Source of the DNA: Streptoalloteichus tenebrarius
Lineage (GTDB): Bacteria; Actinomycetota; Actinomycetes; Mycobacteriales; Pseudonocardiaceae
DNA length: 64,000 bases
Direction: 5' to 3'
Assembly: GCF_024171885.1 (NCBI RefSeq)
Contig: NZ_JAMTCP010000026.1
Span: 1-64,000 of the forward strand
Shown one piece after another: positions 7,118 to 23,925 of this stretch. The position numbers and the translations under genes were made by a program. How positions within the stretch are numbered: the first letter of the stretch is position 1; every line of letters begins with the position of its first letter. The notes under the pieces were generated by a model that saw only the letters and a program-made list of their open reading frames with translations, had not been told where the DNA came from and ran no database searches.

Positions 7118-9127
7118 GTGAGCACCTCGGATTTTGTCGCCTCAGCGAGTTTCGTGACGTGGAACGACGTGGTGTATCGCGTCGACGATGCCGGGGACGC
7201 GGACAGCTCAGTCATCGTGCCTGTTGACGGAGGCGGCGAAGGGTCCGAACCGTCAGCGGCCCCTTCCTTTCCGCGGGACCGCCGACCCCTGGTGGAGTCC
7301 CGGTTCACCTTGGCCGTCATCGGGCTGGTCGGGCCCGACCCCTACTGCGTCTTCGGCCCGTACGGCGAGGATCCGGACCAGGTGGTGGCCAGATGGATCG
7401 GAATGCCGCTCGGCAAGGAGTACGCGCACCGCCGCGGCTTTTCCGAACCCAACGAGGACGGGATGCCCTCCGTCCACACAGCACTCGCGGACTTCTCCCC
7501 CCTCACCCAGATCCGCCTGGACCGCGGCCCGATCAGCGGCCAGCGGGTGCGAGCCGCCGAGCGGCAGTGGGACAGGGCCCGACCCGCGCTCTTCGCGGCC
7601 GACGTCGAACTGCCCTCTCCGGCCCCCGTCCTCGACGCCCTCCGATCCGTGCTCACGGAGCGGGCGCCCGACGGGTGGCAACGGATCACGCTGGAGTGCC
7701 GGGCGCTCGTCCACGAGATGGAGCTGATTACCAGGGTCGTCGGAGCGGACGGCGAGGAGCGGTTCTGGTCCCCGCCACCGCAGGTCAGCCAGTGGCTGCG
7801 CCGTCTCCGGCTGGTGACCTACCACCCGGACCGGGGCGCGTGGTTCACCGCGCGGTACGAGATCGCCCGAGACGCCGAGCCGCGGATCGAGTTCGACCAC
7901 GACGCCGAACCCGACTGGCTGTTCCCGCACGTGCGGGGGAACCGAACTCCAGCGGCGGCCTACCTCGACGAGCTGTGGTTGCTGCCCAGGGCGGTCGACG
8001 CGACCCCGGACTGGATGATCCGCGAGATCTACCGAGACCGGCTCAACGAGACCTGGAGCCTGGTGACCGCTCCGGCCACGGCGGCGCAGCCCCGGGACCT
8101 CCGGCGCGCGCCGCTCTTCGACGTCGTCGGTGAGGATGGCACCCTGCCGCGCAACTACCGGCCGGTGCTGGGGAACCACGAGCGCCAGGCGGTGCTGAAG
8201 TACCTCCGGGACGCCCCGGTCGTCCTGTCCTCCCGGGGGCAGACCGAGGACGACCTCGACCCCGAACGGGGCAGGGTCGTGCCGATGGCGTACCAGACCG
8301 ACGGCGCGTGGATCTGGTCGGCGGCGCACGCCTACTACCTCGAACACCACGGGTTGACCCCGCCGCTGGAGCTGCTCGGGCACATCCGTGACCGCCGATA
8401 CCAGCTTCCGGAGCGCGTCCCGGAGAACGCGAAGAACCGGGCCTCCGCGCTGGCGATGGGGATGCCGGACGCGAACTCCGCCATCCAGGAGGACCTCGGC
8501 CGGACCTACTGGTGGATCCGGTGGTACGCGCGTCACCACGATCTCTGCCCCGCCGCGTACGCGGTCGGCGTGGCGGCGCCCAACGCCTGGTGCCTCGTTC
8601 CGGAGAACGACGAGTACGCGGTGTTCTGGAACGGCGAGGAGCGACAGTATGAGGCCCGGTTCCCGAACATCTGGGAGGCCGCGAACTACCTCCTCGGCAC
8701 CCTGGTGGCCAACGCCGCCGACCTGCGCCGGCACCCCGAGGACATCTACGACGACTACGACTGCCCGATCCCTGTCCTGGGCGACGACCCGCCCCTCGCG
8801 CACTACGCCAACAAGCTGCTGGTCCAGCTCACCGAGGGCTTCGAGGTCGACCGCCACGGCGGCCCGGAGGGGAACACCACGTTCGCCGTCGGCACCCCGT
8901 TCGAGCAGCGGTCGCTCCCCCCGGAGTGGGCGCAACGCGAGTACCACCGCTATCGCCTGGTCAAGAACGGCCTGGTGATCTCCGGCGCGACCGAGGGCGG
9001 AGCCACCGCCTACCTCTTCCCCCAGTCGATCACGGAGCACCTGGCCGCCGGTCACCTGGTGGAGATCGACCCGAACGCGCCAGCGCCGGCCGAGGTGCCG
9101 CCTCCCCCACCTCCGGCCACCGACTGA
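7118..9127 (+). CDS. TNT-related protein B (paralog of 4113-6092)
   Basis: 669 residues, GTG start preceded by a purine-rich GGAAGAA. From residue ~190 on it is collinear with protein A: ITLECRALVHEMELITRVVG, the SAAHAYYLEHHGLTPPLELL block, YWWIRWYAR, WCLVPENDEYAVFW, CPIPVLGDDPPL, then a TNT-like end (~560-650) with RHG, LPP, REYHRYRLV and GGATAYLFP. The position expected for the catalytic Gln of CpnT TNT is again Ala. The first ~180 residues (LAVIGLVGPDPYCVFGPYGE and beyond) are not shared with A. Last gene of the toxin locus, convergent with rpoC. Confidence 0.7.
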   Translation: MSTSDFVASASFVTWNDVVYRVDDAGDADSSVIVPVDGGGEGSEPSAAPSFPRDRRPLVESRFTLAVIGLVGPDPYCVFGPYGEDPDQVVARWIGMPLGKEYAHRRGFSEPNEDGMPSVHTALADFSPLTQIRLDRGPISGQRVRAAERQWDRARPALFAADVELPSPAPVLDALRSVLTERAPDGWQRITLECRALVHEMELITRVVGADGEERFWSPPPQVSQWLRRLRLVTYHPDRGAWFTARYEIARDAEPRIEFDHDAEPDWLFPHVRGNRTPAAAYLDELWLLPRAVDATPDWMIREIYRDRLNETWSLVTAPATAAQPRDLRRAPLFDVVGEDGTLPRNYRPVLGNHERQAVLKYLRDAPVVLSSRGQTEDDLDPERGRVVPMAYQTDGAWIWSAAHAYYLEHHGLTPPLELLGHIRDRRYQLPERVPENAKNRASALAMGMPDANSAIQEDLGRTYWWIRWYARHHDLCPAAYAVGVAAPNAWCLVPENDEYAVFWNGEERQYEARFPNIWEAANYLLGTLVANAADLRRHPEDIYDDYDCPIPVLGDDPPLAHYANKLLVQLTEGFEVDRHGGPEGNTTFAVGTPFEQRSLPPEWAQREYHRYRLVKNGLVISGATEGGATAYLFPQSITEHLAAGHLVEIDPNAPAPAEVPPPPPPATD

Positions 9128-9158
9128 ACACCGACACCGCGGACAGCGAAACGGCGAA

Positions 9159-9186
9159 GGGCCCCGGGGCGGATGCCCCGGGGCCC
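9159..9186. terminator. Bidirectional terminator between TNT-related gene and rpoC
   Basis: Perfect 12-bp G/C stem (9159-9170 with 9175-9186) with GGAT loop in the 81-bp gap between two convergent genes; 32 nt after one stop and 22 nt after the rpoC stop. Confidence 0.8.
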
Positions 9187-9208
9187 TCGTCTCGCCTCAG
9201 CTACGCCC

Positions 9209-13087
<3,879 letters not shown>

Positions 13088-13134
13088 GTCGGTTTCCTTC
13101 TCCCCTGGGTTGTCACTGGCTAGGGGCAGTGGCT

Positions 13135-13192
13135 GTCCGGTCGGGGCCGGGGCGCCCCCGCGGGGCGCGGGGCCGGCCGACCCCGACCGGAC
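13135..13192 (-). other. Large hairpin in the rpoB-rpoC intergenic spacer
   Basis: A perfect 12-bp stem (13135-13146 with 13181-13192) encloses 34 nt of almost pure G/C that can fold further. It lies 8 nt after the rpoB stop and ends 48 nt before the rpoC start. It could be a processing or stability element; as a terminator it would block an essential gene, so partial attenuation is the most that could apply. Confidence 0.5.
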
Positions 13193-13199
13193 GGCGAGG

Positions 13200-16691
<3,492 letters not shown>

Positions 16692-16719
16692 GATGCGTCC
16701 TTCCAGGGACTTGGTAGCT

Positions 16720-16750
16720 GAGCTAGCGGCTGGACTAGCGCGGCTGTCAA
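16720..16750 (-). promoter_or_regulatory. Candidate rpoB promoter
   Basis: On the - strand a perfect -35 TTGACA (16745-16750) is followed after 18-19 nt by CTAGCT/TAGCTC (about 16720-16726), a weak -10. A transcript from here would have a ~20-nt leader carrying the GGAAGGA site of rpoB. The -35 is strong, the -10 unconvincing. Confidence 0.45.
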
Positions 16751-17924
16751 GGGTGCGGTGGGTGCCCGCCAACCAATGCCCCGGGGAAGGGCACACAGAA
16801 GGAGGGCAGCGCAAAGGGGCAGTCTAGCCACACATAAGGCGACTGTCGAGAGGCAGGTGCTGACACCTGGCCTCATGCTCACCGACAGAGTGACCCGGCG
16901 ACGGCGCGGAGTCAAGGTGCCACGCCCCGATCACCCCGGCGGCGGACGCCACAGTCACCGCCAGTGACCATTGTGGGCGGACGAAACCGCAGGTCACCGC
17001 ACTGTCGGCCGTTCGTCACCGTTCGGTGCGGACTCCAGCCGTTGACCTTGCCGGCCCCTGTCGCGGTCGGAGTCGAGATCAACCACGTTGCCCTCTGTGA
17101 CCTCACGCACACCCGGTGACGATCTCGTTGTGTTGTTCGCCCGCGTAGCACCGCGCACAACGGCATCTCGGTGCCAACGGCTCACACTGCTCGGTCATTC
17201 TCGCAGGTGTCACAGGAGTCCCCCGCCGGGGGCGGCCAAGCCCTCCCATGCCTGCCGCCAGGGGTCCCGTTGGCGGGGGGTTCCACCGGGATCCGCGTGC
17301 GAAACCCCGCATCGCCGGGACACGAGTGCGACGCGGTCGCCGGACCCGGCGAATCCTCGATCGTCATTTCCTCGGCCAGAACGTTCCGATCCCGACGCTC
17401 GACGCCACAACCAGGACGCGGCGGCACCAGGACCGGTCCCGTCGGCCCTCGTGTCCACGCCCCACGAGAGCAGAACGAGCGACACAGGCTCGTGCGGACC
17501 GAACCGGGCCGAGGGTTTCCGGAGTGGGATTCGCGCGCCGTCAGGCAGCGGCTGTCCCCCTCGTCGCGCCTCCCGCGCCGATCGCGGTGGCCCGCCTGAC
17601 CAGGGACGACGGGTCGAGGGCAGCACCGGAAGGCCGGCCGAGGGGGCTCCGGGAGAACGAATTCGATCGAAAGCACCGAGCGTTGATTGCCTCATCAGGC
17701 ACTCGCGCCCCGCATGTTCACGTGGCGTGGGGAGGGAAGCTCCAGGACGAGATGTGCTCAGCGAATTGGCCCGCCAGATCGCGAATGGGACACCGATGGC
17801 GAGAGGCGGGGCAAGGACACCGTGGTCGGTGTTTCGCGGCCCGCTGGCGGGGCTGGGGCCGCTCAAGATGCGGGGCGGCCCCAGATCGCGGCCACAGATC
17901 TCGGCCCCAGATCTCGGACAAGCG
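16751..17924. other. Gene-free gap between rpoB and rplL
   Basis: About 1.17 kb. Frames open here lack ribosome sites, recognisable domains and the third-position G/C bias of the neighbours, and I accept none as a gene. A direct repeat of CAGATCTCGG at about 17895 and 17909 is visible near the rplL end. The stretch probably holds upstream promoters for rpoBC. Confidence 0.5.
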
Positions 17925-17959
17925 GAAGGGGCGGACACCCGGTGGGTGCCCGCCCCTTC
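17925..17959 (-). terminator. Terminator/attenuator after rplL
   Basis: 16-bp stem (17925-17940 with 17944-17959, one mismatch) and 3-nt loop, 20 nt past the rplL stop. It separates rplJL from rpoBC, or attenuates read-through between them as in other bacteria. Confidence 0.75.
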
Positions 17960-17978
17960 GGAGCGCGTCAGCGCGAGA

Positions 17979-18368
17979 TCACTTGAGGGTGATCTTGGCG
18001 CCGGCGGCCTCCAGCTTCTCCTTGGCGGCGTCGGCCACGTCCTTGGCCACGTTCTCCAGGATCGGCTTCGGAGCGCCCTCGACCAGCTCCTTGGCCTCCT
18101 TCAGGCCCAGGCCGGAGACGACCTCGCGGACGACCTTGATGACCTGGATCTTCTTGTCGCCGGCCGACTCCAGGACGACGGTGAACTCGTCCTTCTCCTC
18201 GGCGGCCTCGGCCGGGGCGCCAGCGGCACCCGGGGCGGCGGCGACGGCGACCGGGGCGGCGGCGGTGACGTCGAACTTCTCCTCGAACTTCTTCAGGAAG
18301 TCCGACAGCTCCAGCAGGGTCATGCCCTCGAACGCCTCGAGCAGCTCGTCAGCGCTGAGCTTCGCCAT
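17979..18368 (-). CDS. rplL: 50S ribosomal protein L7/L12
   Basis: 129 residues, ATG start, usual length. N-terminal dimerisation domain ([20 protein letters not shown]), an Ala-rich hinge at ~36-55, and the C-terminal factor-binding domain containing [28 protein letters not shown] and ending AGAKITLK. Forms the ribosomal stalk with L10 and recruits translation GTPases. Follows rplJ by 66 nt and shares its promoter and leader. Confidence 0.98.
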   Translation of the reverse strand: MAKLSADELLEAFEGMTLLELSDFLKKFEEKFDVTAAAPVAVAAAPGAAGAPAEAAEEKDEFTVVLESAGDKKIQVIKVVREVVSGLGLKEAKELVEGAPKPILENVAKDVADAAKEKLEAAGAKITLK

Positions 18369-18434
18369 GGTGGCGGTTCCTCTCTCTTGCCACGCCCGTG
18401 CGCCGGGCGCGGGATGTGGGTGGGTGGCGGTGGA

Positions 18435-18971
18435 TCAGGCGGCGGTGTCGCCCTCGGCGCCCTGCTTCTTCTCCTGCAGGGCGGCGGCCAGGCGGGCCAC
18501 CTTCGTGATCGGGGCCTGGAACAGGCCCGCGGCCTTGCTGAGGTTGCCCTTCATCGCGCCCGCCAGCTTGGCGAGCAGCACCTCGCGGGACTCGAGGTCC
18601 GCGATGCGGTTGACCTCGTCCACGGAGAGCGCCTTGCCCTCCATGAACCCGCCCTTGATGACGAGGGCCTTGTTGTCCTTCGCGAAGTTGCGCAGCGCCT
18701 TCGCGGCGTCGACCGGCTCGCCCTCGATGAAGGCGATCGCGGTCGGGCCGGAGAGCAGGTCGTCGAGGCCCGCCACGCCCGCCTCGGCGGCGGCGCGCTT
18801 GACCAGCGTGTTCTTCGCGACGGTGTACGAGGCACCCTTGCCAAGGGCACGACGCAGCTCCGTCAGCTGCGCCATGGAGAGGCCGCGGTACTCGGTGACG
18901 ACGGCTGCCGAGGCACCACGGAACTTCTCCGTGATCTCGGCGACGGCCTGCACCTTCTCGGGCTTCGCCAT
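18435..18971 (-). CDS. rplJ: 50S ribosomal protein L10
   Basis: 178 residues. ATG 18971 ([17 protein letters not shown]) is chosen over longer in-frame starts because GAGGAGG lies just upstream and homologs begin here. Contains [24 protein letters not shown] and the C-terminal helix that holds L7/L12 ([11 protein letters not shown]). L10 anchors the stalk to 23S rRNA and typically represses its own operon through an mRNA leader; a long untranslated leader is present upstream. Confidence 0.98.
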   Translation of the reverse strand: MAKPEKVQAVAEITEKFRGASAAVVTEYRGLSMAQLTELRRALGKGASYTVAKNTLVKRAAAEAGVAGLDDLLSGPTAIAFIEGEPVDAAKALRNFAKDNKALVIKGGFMEGKALSVDEVNRIADLESREVLLAKLAGAMKGNLSKAAGLFQAPITKVARLAAALQEKKQGAEGDTAA

Positions 18972-19246
18972 GGTCGCCTCCTCTCTAGTGGGATAGTGCG
19001 CGGGCTGGCCGGCACTCGGACCCTCGCGGGCCCTTGACCCCGGAGACGACGAACGCCCCGGCGCAGGAACTGCGGCACGGGGCGTGGACACTCTCGACAC
19101 GCACGTCGTCGGGCGTGGAGACGGTTTGCTGCCTCGTCCCTCCTGCGCGGGCCGCCCGGGTCGCGGGGCCTTCGTCCTGCCCTGGACGGCGAACACGGGG
19201 CACGCACGTCGTGAGGCATGGAGACCAGCGGTCTTTGGTGGAACCG
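18972..19246 (-). ncRNA. Probable L10 leader (rplJL autoregulatory 5' UTR)
   Basis: From the predicted promoter the transcript would carry ~275 nt before rplJ. It is G/C-rich with many potential stems, and 11-12 nt CACGCACGTCGT words recur at 19098-19109 and 19201-19212, each followed by a GGAGAC. Near its 5' end the - strand reads CCAAAGACCGCTGG, a short hairpin whose unpaired purines could mimic the L10 site. Assignment is by position and family knowledge; the fold was not computed. Confidence 0.45.
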
Positions 19247-19252
19247 CCGACC

Positions 19253-19282
19253 ACTGTACGTGAGGCGGGGACGGGGAACCAA
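19253..19282 (-). promoter_or_regulatory. Candidate rplJL promoter
   Basis: - strand -35 TTGGTT (19277-19282), 18-nt spacer, -10 TACAGT (19253-19258). Start of transcription near 19246 would give the long leader expected for L10 control. Confidence 0.5.
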
Positions 19283-19489
19283 ACCACCCCCTGCGGGATG
19301 CGTCACCCCACCGCGCGGCGAGGTCTCCCACCGGGGTCCGGCGCCACCCGGCCCCGCCCCGAGTCCACCTGGTCGGACCGACCGCTGCTCAGCGGGCGCA
19401 CCGGGTCGGCGGGAATCCGCCCACCGCGCCAGGGTGGCACGATCATGGGCGCCGGTGTCGCGCAGAACACCCCGCGCGGGAGGTTGGAC

Positions 19490-19993
19490 GTGGCGAAGAA
19501 GAGGTCACGCAGGTCGCTCTGGCTGTTCCTCGGCGGGTTCCTGCTGGTCGTGGGCGGCTACTGGTACTTCTCCGACGACAGCGACCCCGGCACCGGGCAG
19601 GGCGGCCCCACCTACAGCCCGGTCTACTGGTCGACGCCGAAGGAGGCCGTGATCGCCGTGTACCAGTTCACGGCGCACGGCGACGCGGGCAAGGCGTGCG
19701 CGCTGTTCTCGCCCGAGGGCAGGGACGCGTTCGCGAGGAACTCGGGCGGCGGCGACTGCCAGCAGGCCGTCCAACGGCTCAACGGCCGCGTCACGAACCG
19801 GTCGAGCTACGCCAACCCCGGCTTCCCGGAGGGCGCCGTGACGGTCCGGGGCGACCGGGCCGAGGTGCGGTCCTGCCAGATGACGGTGGACGGCGGCCAG
19901 CGGCTGGGCGCCTTCGTGCTGAGCCGGCTGCCCAACGGCACCTGGGCCATCTCCGGCCACGAGGCGGAGCCGGCCGACTGCCGCACCGGCTGA
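19490..19993 (+). CDS. Membrane-anchored hypothetical protein with exported domain
   Basis: 167 residues from GTG 19490, chosen for GGGAGG 8 nt upstream; an upstream ATG at 19445 is in frame but less well placed. A basic N-terminus (VAKKRSRRS) precedes one transmembrane segment (about 11-27, WLFLGGFLLVVGGYWYF), so residues ~30-167 should lie outside. That part has the cystatin/NTF2-like pattern of exported actinobacterial proteins (STPKEAVIAVYQFTAHGDAGKACALFSPEGR, later AEVRSCQM and GTWAISGHE; longer run abbreviated here to its key residues) and three to four Cys that could pair. Function unknown. Convergent with ctpE. Confidence 0.7.
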   Translation: MAKKRSRRSLWLFLGGFLLVVGGYWYFSDDSDPGTGQGGPTYSPVYWSTPKEAVIAVYQFTAHGDAGKACALFSPEGRDAFARNSGGGDCQQAVQRLNGRVTNRSSYANPGFPEGAVTVRGDRAEVRSCQMTVDGGQRLGAFVLSRLPNGTWAISGHEAEPADCRTG

Positions 19994-20111
19994 ACGCCCC
20001 CGCCTCGCTCCCCTCTTGGGGACGCTCCCGGGCTCCCCGTCCAGCCCCGGACTCCCCGTCCAGCGCGGTCGGCCCCTGGCCGTCGCGCCACGAGGCCGCC
20101 CCCGGTCGCGG

Positions 20112-22475
20112 TCACTCCACGACGCGGCGCTCCTCGCCCCGCAGCCACCCGTCGACCCACCAGCCCAGCTCCAACAGCACGATGGCCACGGCCGCGCAGG
20201 CCAGCGCGGTCAGCACGTGACCCGTGTGCGTCGGGTCGAGCTCGAAGAACCGCTGCCCGAGCGGGGTCAGCAGGGCCAGCAGGAACAACACGCCCATCGA
20301 GCAGAGCAGCGCGATCTTCCACCACGCGTACGGGCGGGCCACGATCGCCAACGCCCACGTCGCCACGCAGTACAGCGCGATCACCGCGGCGGTACGGTGC
20401 TCCACCTGGCTCGCGCTGTGGTCGAACCGCACCACCCAGTACGTCACGAAGGTGGTGAGGCCCGTGACGATCCCGGCGGGCACGGCCATGCGCATCACCC
20501 TGGGCACGAAGCCGGGCCTGGCGCGTTCGGTGTTCGGCGCCAGCGCCAGGAAGAACGACGGGATGCCGATGGTCAGCGACCCGATGAGCGTCAGGTGCAG
20601 GGGCTGGAACGGGAACGGCACCCGCACGATGCCGATGAGGATCGCCAGCAGCACCGAGTAGACCGTCTTGGTCAGGAACAGGTTGGCGACGCGCTCGATG
20701 TTGCCGATGACCCGCCGCCCCTCGGCGACGACGTGGGGCAACGTGGCGAACCGGTTGTCCAGCAGCACGATCTGGGCCACGGCCCTGGTGGCCGGGCTGC
20801 CCGCGCCCATCGCCACCCCGATGTCGGCGTCCTTGAGCGCCAGGACGTCGTTCACGCCGTCGCCGGTCATCGCCACGGTGTGGCCGCGCGAGCGCAGCGC
20901 GCCCACCATCTCCCGCTTCTGCGCGGGCGTCACCCGGCCGAACACGCTCGCCCTGTCGAGGCGCTCGCCCAGCTCGCCCCGGTCCTCCGGCAGCTCCCTG
21001 GCGTCGACCGGGTGCGTGGCGCCCGGCAGGTCGAGCGAGGCCGCCACCGCGCCCACCGAGCGGGCGTTGTCCCCGGAGATCACCTTGACCGCGACGTCCT
21101 GCTCCGCGAAGTACCGCAGCGTGGGCGCGGCGTCCGGCCGGACCTTCTGCTCCAGCACGACCAGGGCGGCCGGCTCGACCCTGCCGGGCGCGCCCTCGGC
21201 GTCCACCCTGACCTCGGCCCTGCCCAGCACCAGCACGCGCAGGCCCCTGGCGTTCAGCTCGTCGGCGGTGTGCCTGGCCTCGCTGTCGTCGGGGAGCAGC
21301 ACGTCGGGCGCGCCGAGCACCCAGTCGCCCCTGCCGTCGAAGCTCGCGCCGCTCCACTTCCGCGCCGACGAGAACGGGGCGACGGCGGTGGCCCGCCACC
21401 CGTCCGACGGCGGATGGGCGTCGGCGATGGCCTGGAGGCTGGCGTTGGGCCGGGGATCGGTCGCCACCAGCGCGGAGAGCACCTCGTCGACCGGCGCGGA
21501 CCGGTCGACGCGCCGCACCTCGGCCAGGCGCATGCCGGCGTCGGTCAGGGTGCCGGTCTTGTCCGCGCACACCACGTCCACCCTGGCCAGGCCCTCGATG
21601 GCCGGCAGCTCCTGGACCAGGCACTTCCGCCGGCCCAGCCGCACGACACCGACGGCGAAGGCCACGCTGGTCAGCAGCACGAGCCCCTCGGGCACCATGG
21701 GCACCAGCGCCGCGACCATGCCGCGGAGCGCGTCGGGCAGGCGGGGGTTGCTGAGGAACTGACTCCAGATGATCAACGCGCCCGCCGGGACCAGCAGCCA
21801 GGTGATGAAGCGCAGGATGCGGTCGATGCCGGAGCGCAGCTCGGAGCGGACCAGGGTGAACCGGCTGGCCTCCTCGGCCAGCCGCGCGGCGTAGGCCTCC
21901 CGCCCGACCTTGGTGGCCCGGTACCGCCCGGTCCCCGCGACCACGAAGCTGCCGGAGAGCACCTCGTCGCCGGCGCGCTTGACCACCGGGTCGGACTCGC
22001 CGGTGAGGAGGGACTCGTCCACCTCCAGGCCGTCGGCGGCGGTCACCTGGCCGTCCACGACGATCCGGTCGCCCGGCCCCAGCTCGACGACGTCGTCCAG
22101 GACGACCTGGTGCGGCGGCAGCTCGACGGACTCGCCGTCCCTGAGGACCCTGGGGCGTGCCTCGCCGACGATCGCCAGGCGCTCCAGCGTCCGTTTGGCG
22201 CGCAGCTCCTGCACGACGCCGATGAGCGTGTTGACCACGATCACGATGCCGAACAGGGCCTGCTTGACCGGCCCGACCACGAGCATGATCGCGAAGAGGA
22301 CGCCGATGATCGCGTTGAACCGGGTGAACACGTTCGCCCGGACGATCTCCCCCAGGCTCCGGCTTGCCCTGGCCGGCACGTCGTTGGTCCTGCCGTCGGC
22401 GACCCGCCGGCGCACCTGCTCCCCGGTCAGGCCGCGCTCGACGTCCACCTCGTCCATCTGCGACGACGCTGACAT
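20112..22475 (-). CDS. ctpE: CtpE-like cation (probably calcium) P-type ATPase
   Basis: 787 residues, ATG start. Actuator motif TGES ([15 protein letters not shown]), phosphorylation motif DKTGTLT, hinge GDGVND, and transmembrane motif PEGL rather than PEAL; no N-terminal heavy-metal domain. This shorter P-type ATPase with VPEGLVLL and a divergent nucleotide domain matches mycobacterial CtpE / streptococcal CaxP, calcium importers or transporters of the plasma membrane. About ten hydrophobic segments are visible, with a C-terminal group of six. It sits between rplJ and rplA, which are normally close. Substrate is inferred from the family. Confidence 0.85.
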   Translation of the reverse strand: MSASSQMDEVDVERGLTGEQVRRRVADGRTNDVPARASRSLGEIVRANVFTRFNAIIGVLFAIMLVVGPVKQALFGIVIVVNTLIGVVQELRAKRTLERLAIVGEARPRVLRDGESVELPPHQVVLDDVVELGPGDRIVVDGQVTAADGLEVDESLLTGESDPVVKRAGDEVLSGSFVVAGTGRYRATKVGREAYAARLAEEASRFTLVRSELRSGIDRILRFITWLLVPAGALIIWSQFLSNPRLPDALRGMVAALVPMVPEGLVLLTSVAFAVGVVRLGRRKCLVQELPAIEGLARVDVVCADKTGTLTDAGMRLAEVRRVDRSAPVDEVLSALVATDPRPNASLQAIADAHPPSDGWRATAVAPFSSARKWSGASFDGRGDWVLGAPDVLLPDDSEARHTADELNARGLRVLVLGRAEVRVDAEGAPGRVEPAALVVLEQKVRPDAAPTLRYFAEQDVAVKVISGDNARSVGAVAASLDLPGATHPVDARELPEDRGELGERLDRASVFGRVTPAQKREMVGALRSRGHTVAMTGDGVNDVLALKDADIGVAMGAGSPATRAVAQIVLLDNRFATLPHVVAEGRRVIGNIERVANLFLTKTVYSVLLAILIGIVRVPFPFQPLHLTLIGSLTIGIPSFFLALAPNTERARPGFVPRVMRMAVPAGIVTGLTTFVTYWVVRFDHSASQVEHRTAAVIALYCVATWALAIVARPYAWWKIALLCSMGVLFLLALLTPLGQRFFELDPTHTGHVLTALACAAVAIVLLELGWWVDGWLRGEERRVVE

Positions 22476-22614
22476 CCGGCGATCCTATGCGCGTTCCGCT
22501 CGCCCCGCCCACCCCCCGATCGGCCACGGCCGGGTCGGCGCCGGCCGGCCGGTCGCCCTCCCCCGGGCACGGGGCGGCCGGTGGCGGCGCACGGCGGACG
22601 GCCCGCGAAAAGCG

Positions 22615-22648
22615 CGAGGGGCGCACCCCTGGTGGGATGCGCCCCTCG
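22615..22648 (-). terminator. Terminator after rplA
   Basis: 11-bp perfect stem (22615-22625 with 22638-22648) with a further CCC/GGG pairing in the 12-nt loop, 16 nt beyond the rplA stop. Marks the end of the secE-nusG-rplK-rplA unit. Confidence 0.75.
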
Positions 22649-22663
22649 GCGGCTCGGTGGCGA

Positions 22664-23380
22664 TCAGGCCGAGGCCTCGTCGCTGAGCAGGTTGCGGGTC
22701 CGGTTCGGGTCCACCGGAATGCCCGGGCCCATGGTGGTGGAGAAGGTGATCTTCTTCAGGTAGCGGCCCTTGGCCGCCGCCGGCTTGGCCCGCAGGATCT
22801 CGTCCAGGGCCGCGGCGTAGTTCTCCACCAGCTTCTCGGTGTCGAACGAGGCCTTGCCGATCACCAGGTGCAGGTTCGCCTGCTTGTCCACCCGGAAGTT
22901 GATCTTGCCGCCCTTGATGTCCTTGACGGCCTTGGTCACGTCGGGGGTGACCGTGCCGGTCTTGGGGTTCGGCATGAGGCCGCGCGGGCCCAGGATGCGG
23001 GCGATGCGCCCGACCTTCGCCATCTGGTCCGGGGTGGCGATCGCCGCGTCGAAGTCGAGCCAGCCGCCCTGGATGCGCTCGATCAGGTCGTCGGAGCCAA
23101 CGGCGTCCGCGCCGGCGGCCTCGGCCTCGGCGGCCTTCTCGCCGGTGGCGAACACGATGACGCGTGCGGTCTTGCCGGTGCCGTGCGGCAGGTTCACGGT
23201 GCCGCGGACCATCTGGTCGGCCTTGCGGGGGTCCACGCCCAGGCGGATCGCCACCTCCACGGTCGCGTCCATCCTGGTGGCGCTGGTCTCCTTGGCCAGG
23301 CCGGCCGCCTCCAGCGGCGAGTACAGCCTGGTCTTGTCCACCAGCTCGGTGGCCTTGCGGTAGGCCTTGCTGCGCTTCAT
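22664..23380 (-). CDS. rplA: 50S ribosomal protein L1
   Basis: 238 residues, ATG start ([20 protein letters not shown]). Family landmarks: [39 protein letters not shown] and [12 protein letters not shown]. Binds 23S rRNA at the mobile L1 stalk and, in other bacteria, represses its own rplKA mRNA. Lies 110 nt downstream of rplK in the same transcript. Confidence 0.98.
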   Translation of the reverse strand: MKRSKAYRKATELVDKTRLYSPLEAAGLAKETSATRMDATVEVAIRLGVDPRKADQMVRGTVNLPHGTGKTARVIVFATGEKAAEAEAAGADAVGSDDLIERIQGGWLDFDAAIATPDQMAKVGRIARILGPRGLMPNPKTGTVTPDVTKAVKDIKGGKINFRVDKQANLHLVIGKASFDTEKLVENYAAALDEILRAKPAAAKGRYLKKITFSTTMGPGIPVDPNRTRNLLSDEASA

Positions 23381-23490
23381 GTGCTGTTCCTCTTCGGATC
23401 AGTCGTGGTGTTCAGGCCAGCGCCCGGCCTTCCCACGGTGACGTGCTCGGTGGGGTCGACGGTCGTCGGGCGACCCCGGGGGGAAGGACC

Positions 23491-23925
23491 TCAGCCCTCG
23501 ACGGTGATGCCCATCGAGCGGGCGGTGCCGGCGATGATCTTCGCGGCCTGGTCCACGTCGTTGGCGTTGAGGTCGGCCATCTTCTGCTGGGCGATCTCGC
23601 GCACCTGGTCCATGGTCACCGAGGCGACCTTCTTGGAGTGCGGCTCGCCGCTGCCCTTCTCCACACCGGCGGCCTTGAGCAGCAGCTTCGCCGCGGGCGG
23701 GGTCTTGAGCTTGAAGTCGAACGACCGGTCCTCGTACACGGAGATCTCGACCGGCACCACGGTGCCGCGCTGCGACTCGGTCGCGGCGTTGTAGGCCTTG
23801 CAGAACTCCATGATGTTGACGCCGTGCTGGCCCAGCGCGGGGCCGACCGGCGGGGCCGGGTTGGCCTGGCCCGCCGTGATCTGTAGCTTGATGATCGCTG
23901 CGAGCTTCTTCTTCTTGGGCGGCAT
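23491..23925 (-). CDS. rplK: 50S ribosomal protein L11
   Basis: 144 residues, ATG start with GAGGAAG 9 nt upstream. [57 protein letters not shown] and the C-terminal rRNA-binding [19 protein letters not shown] are intact. The Pro-rich N-terminal region is the thiopeptide/release-factor contact surface. Encoded between nusG and rplA. Confidence 0.98.

Noticed and set aside
16692-16814. Longer RpoB start
   Set aside because: The upstream codons would run through the TTGACA promoter candidate and have no beta-subunit similarity; the TTG with GGAAGGA fits.
17088-19037. Long + strand frame through the rpoB-rplL gap and rplL/rplJ
   Set aside because: Lies antisense to two certain ribosomal genes; its part in the gap shows no domain, start site or codon bias.
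18972-19331. N-terminal extension of rplJ by 120 codons
   Set aside because: Strong AGGAGG site at the internal ATG, homologs start there, and the extension would overlay the promoter and leader.
20016-22472. 818-codon + strand frame opposite ctpE
   Set aside because: His/Arg/Gly-rich antisense shadow without any motif; the P-type ATPase signatures on the - strand are decisive.
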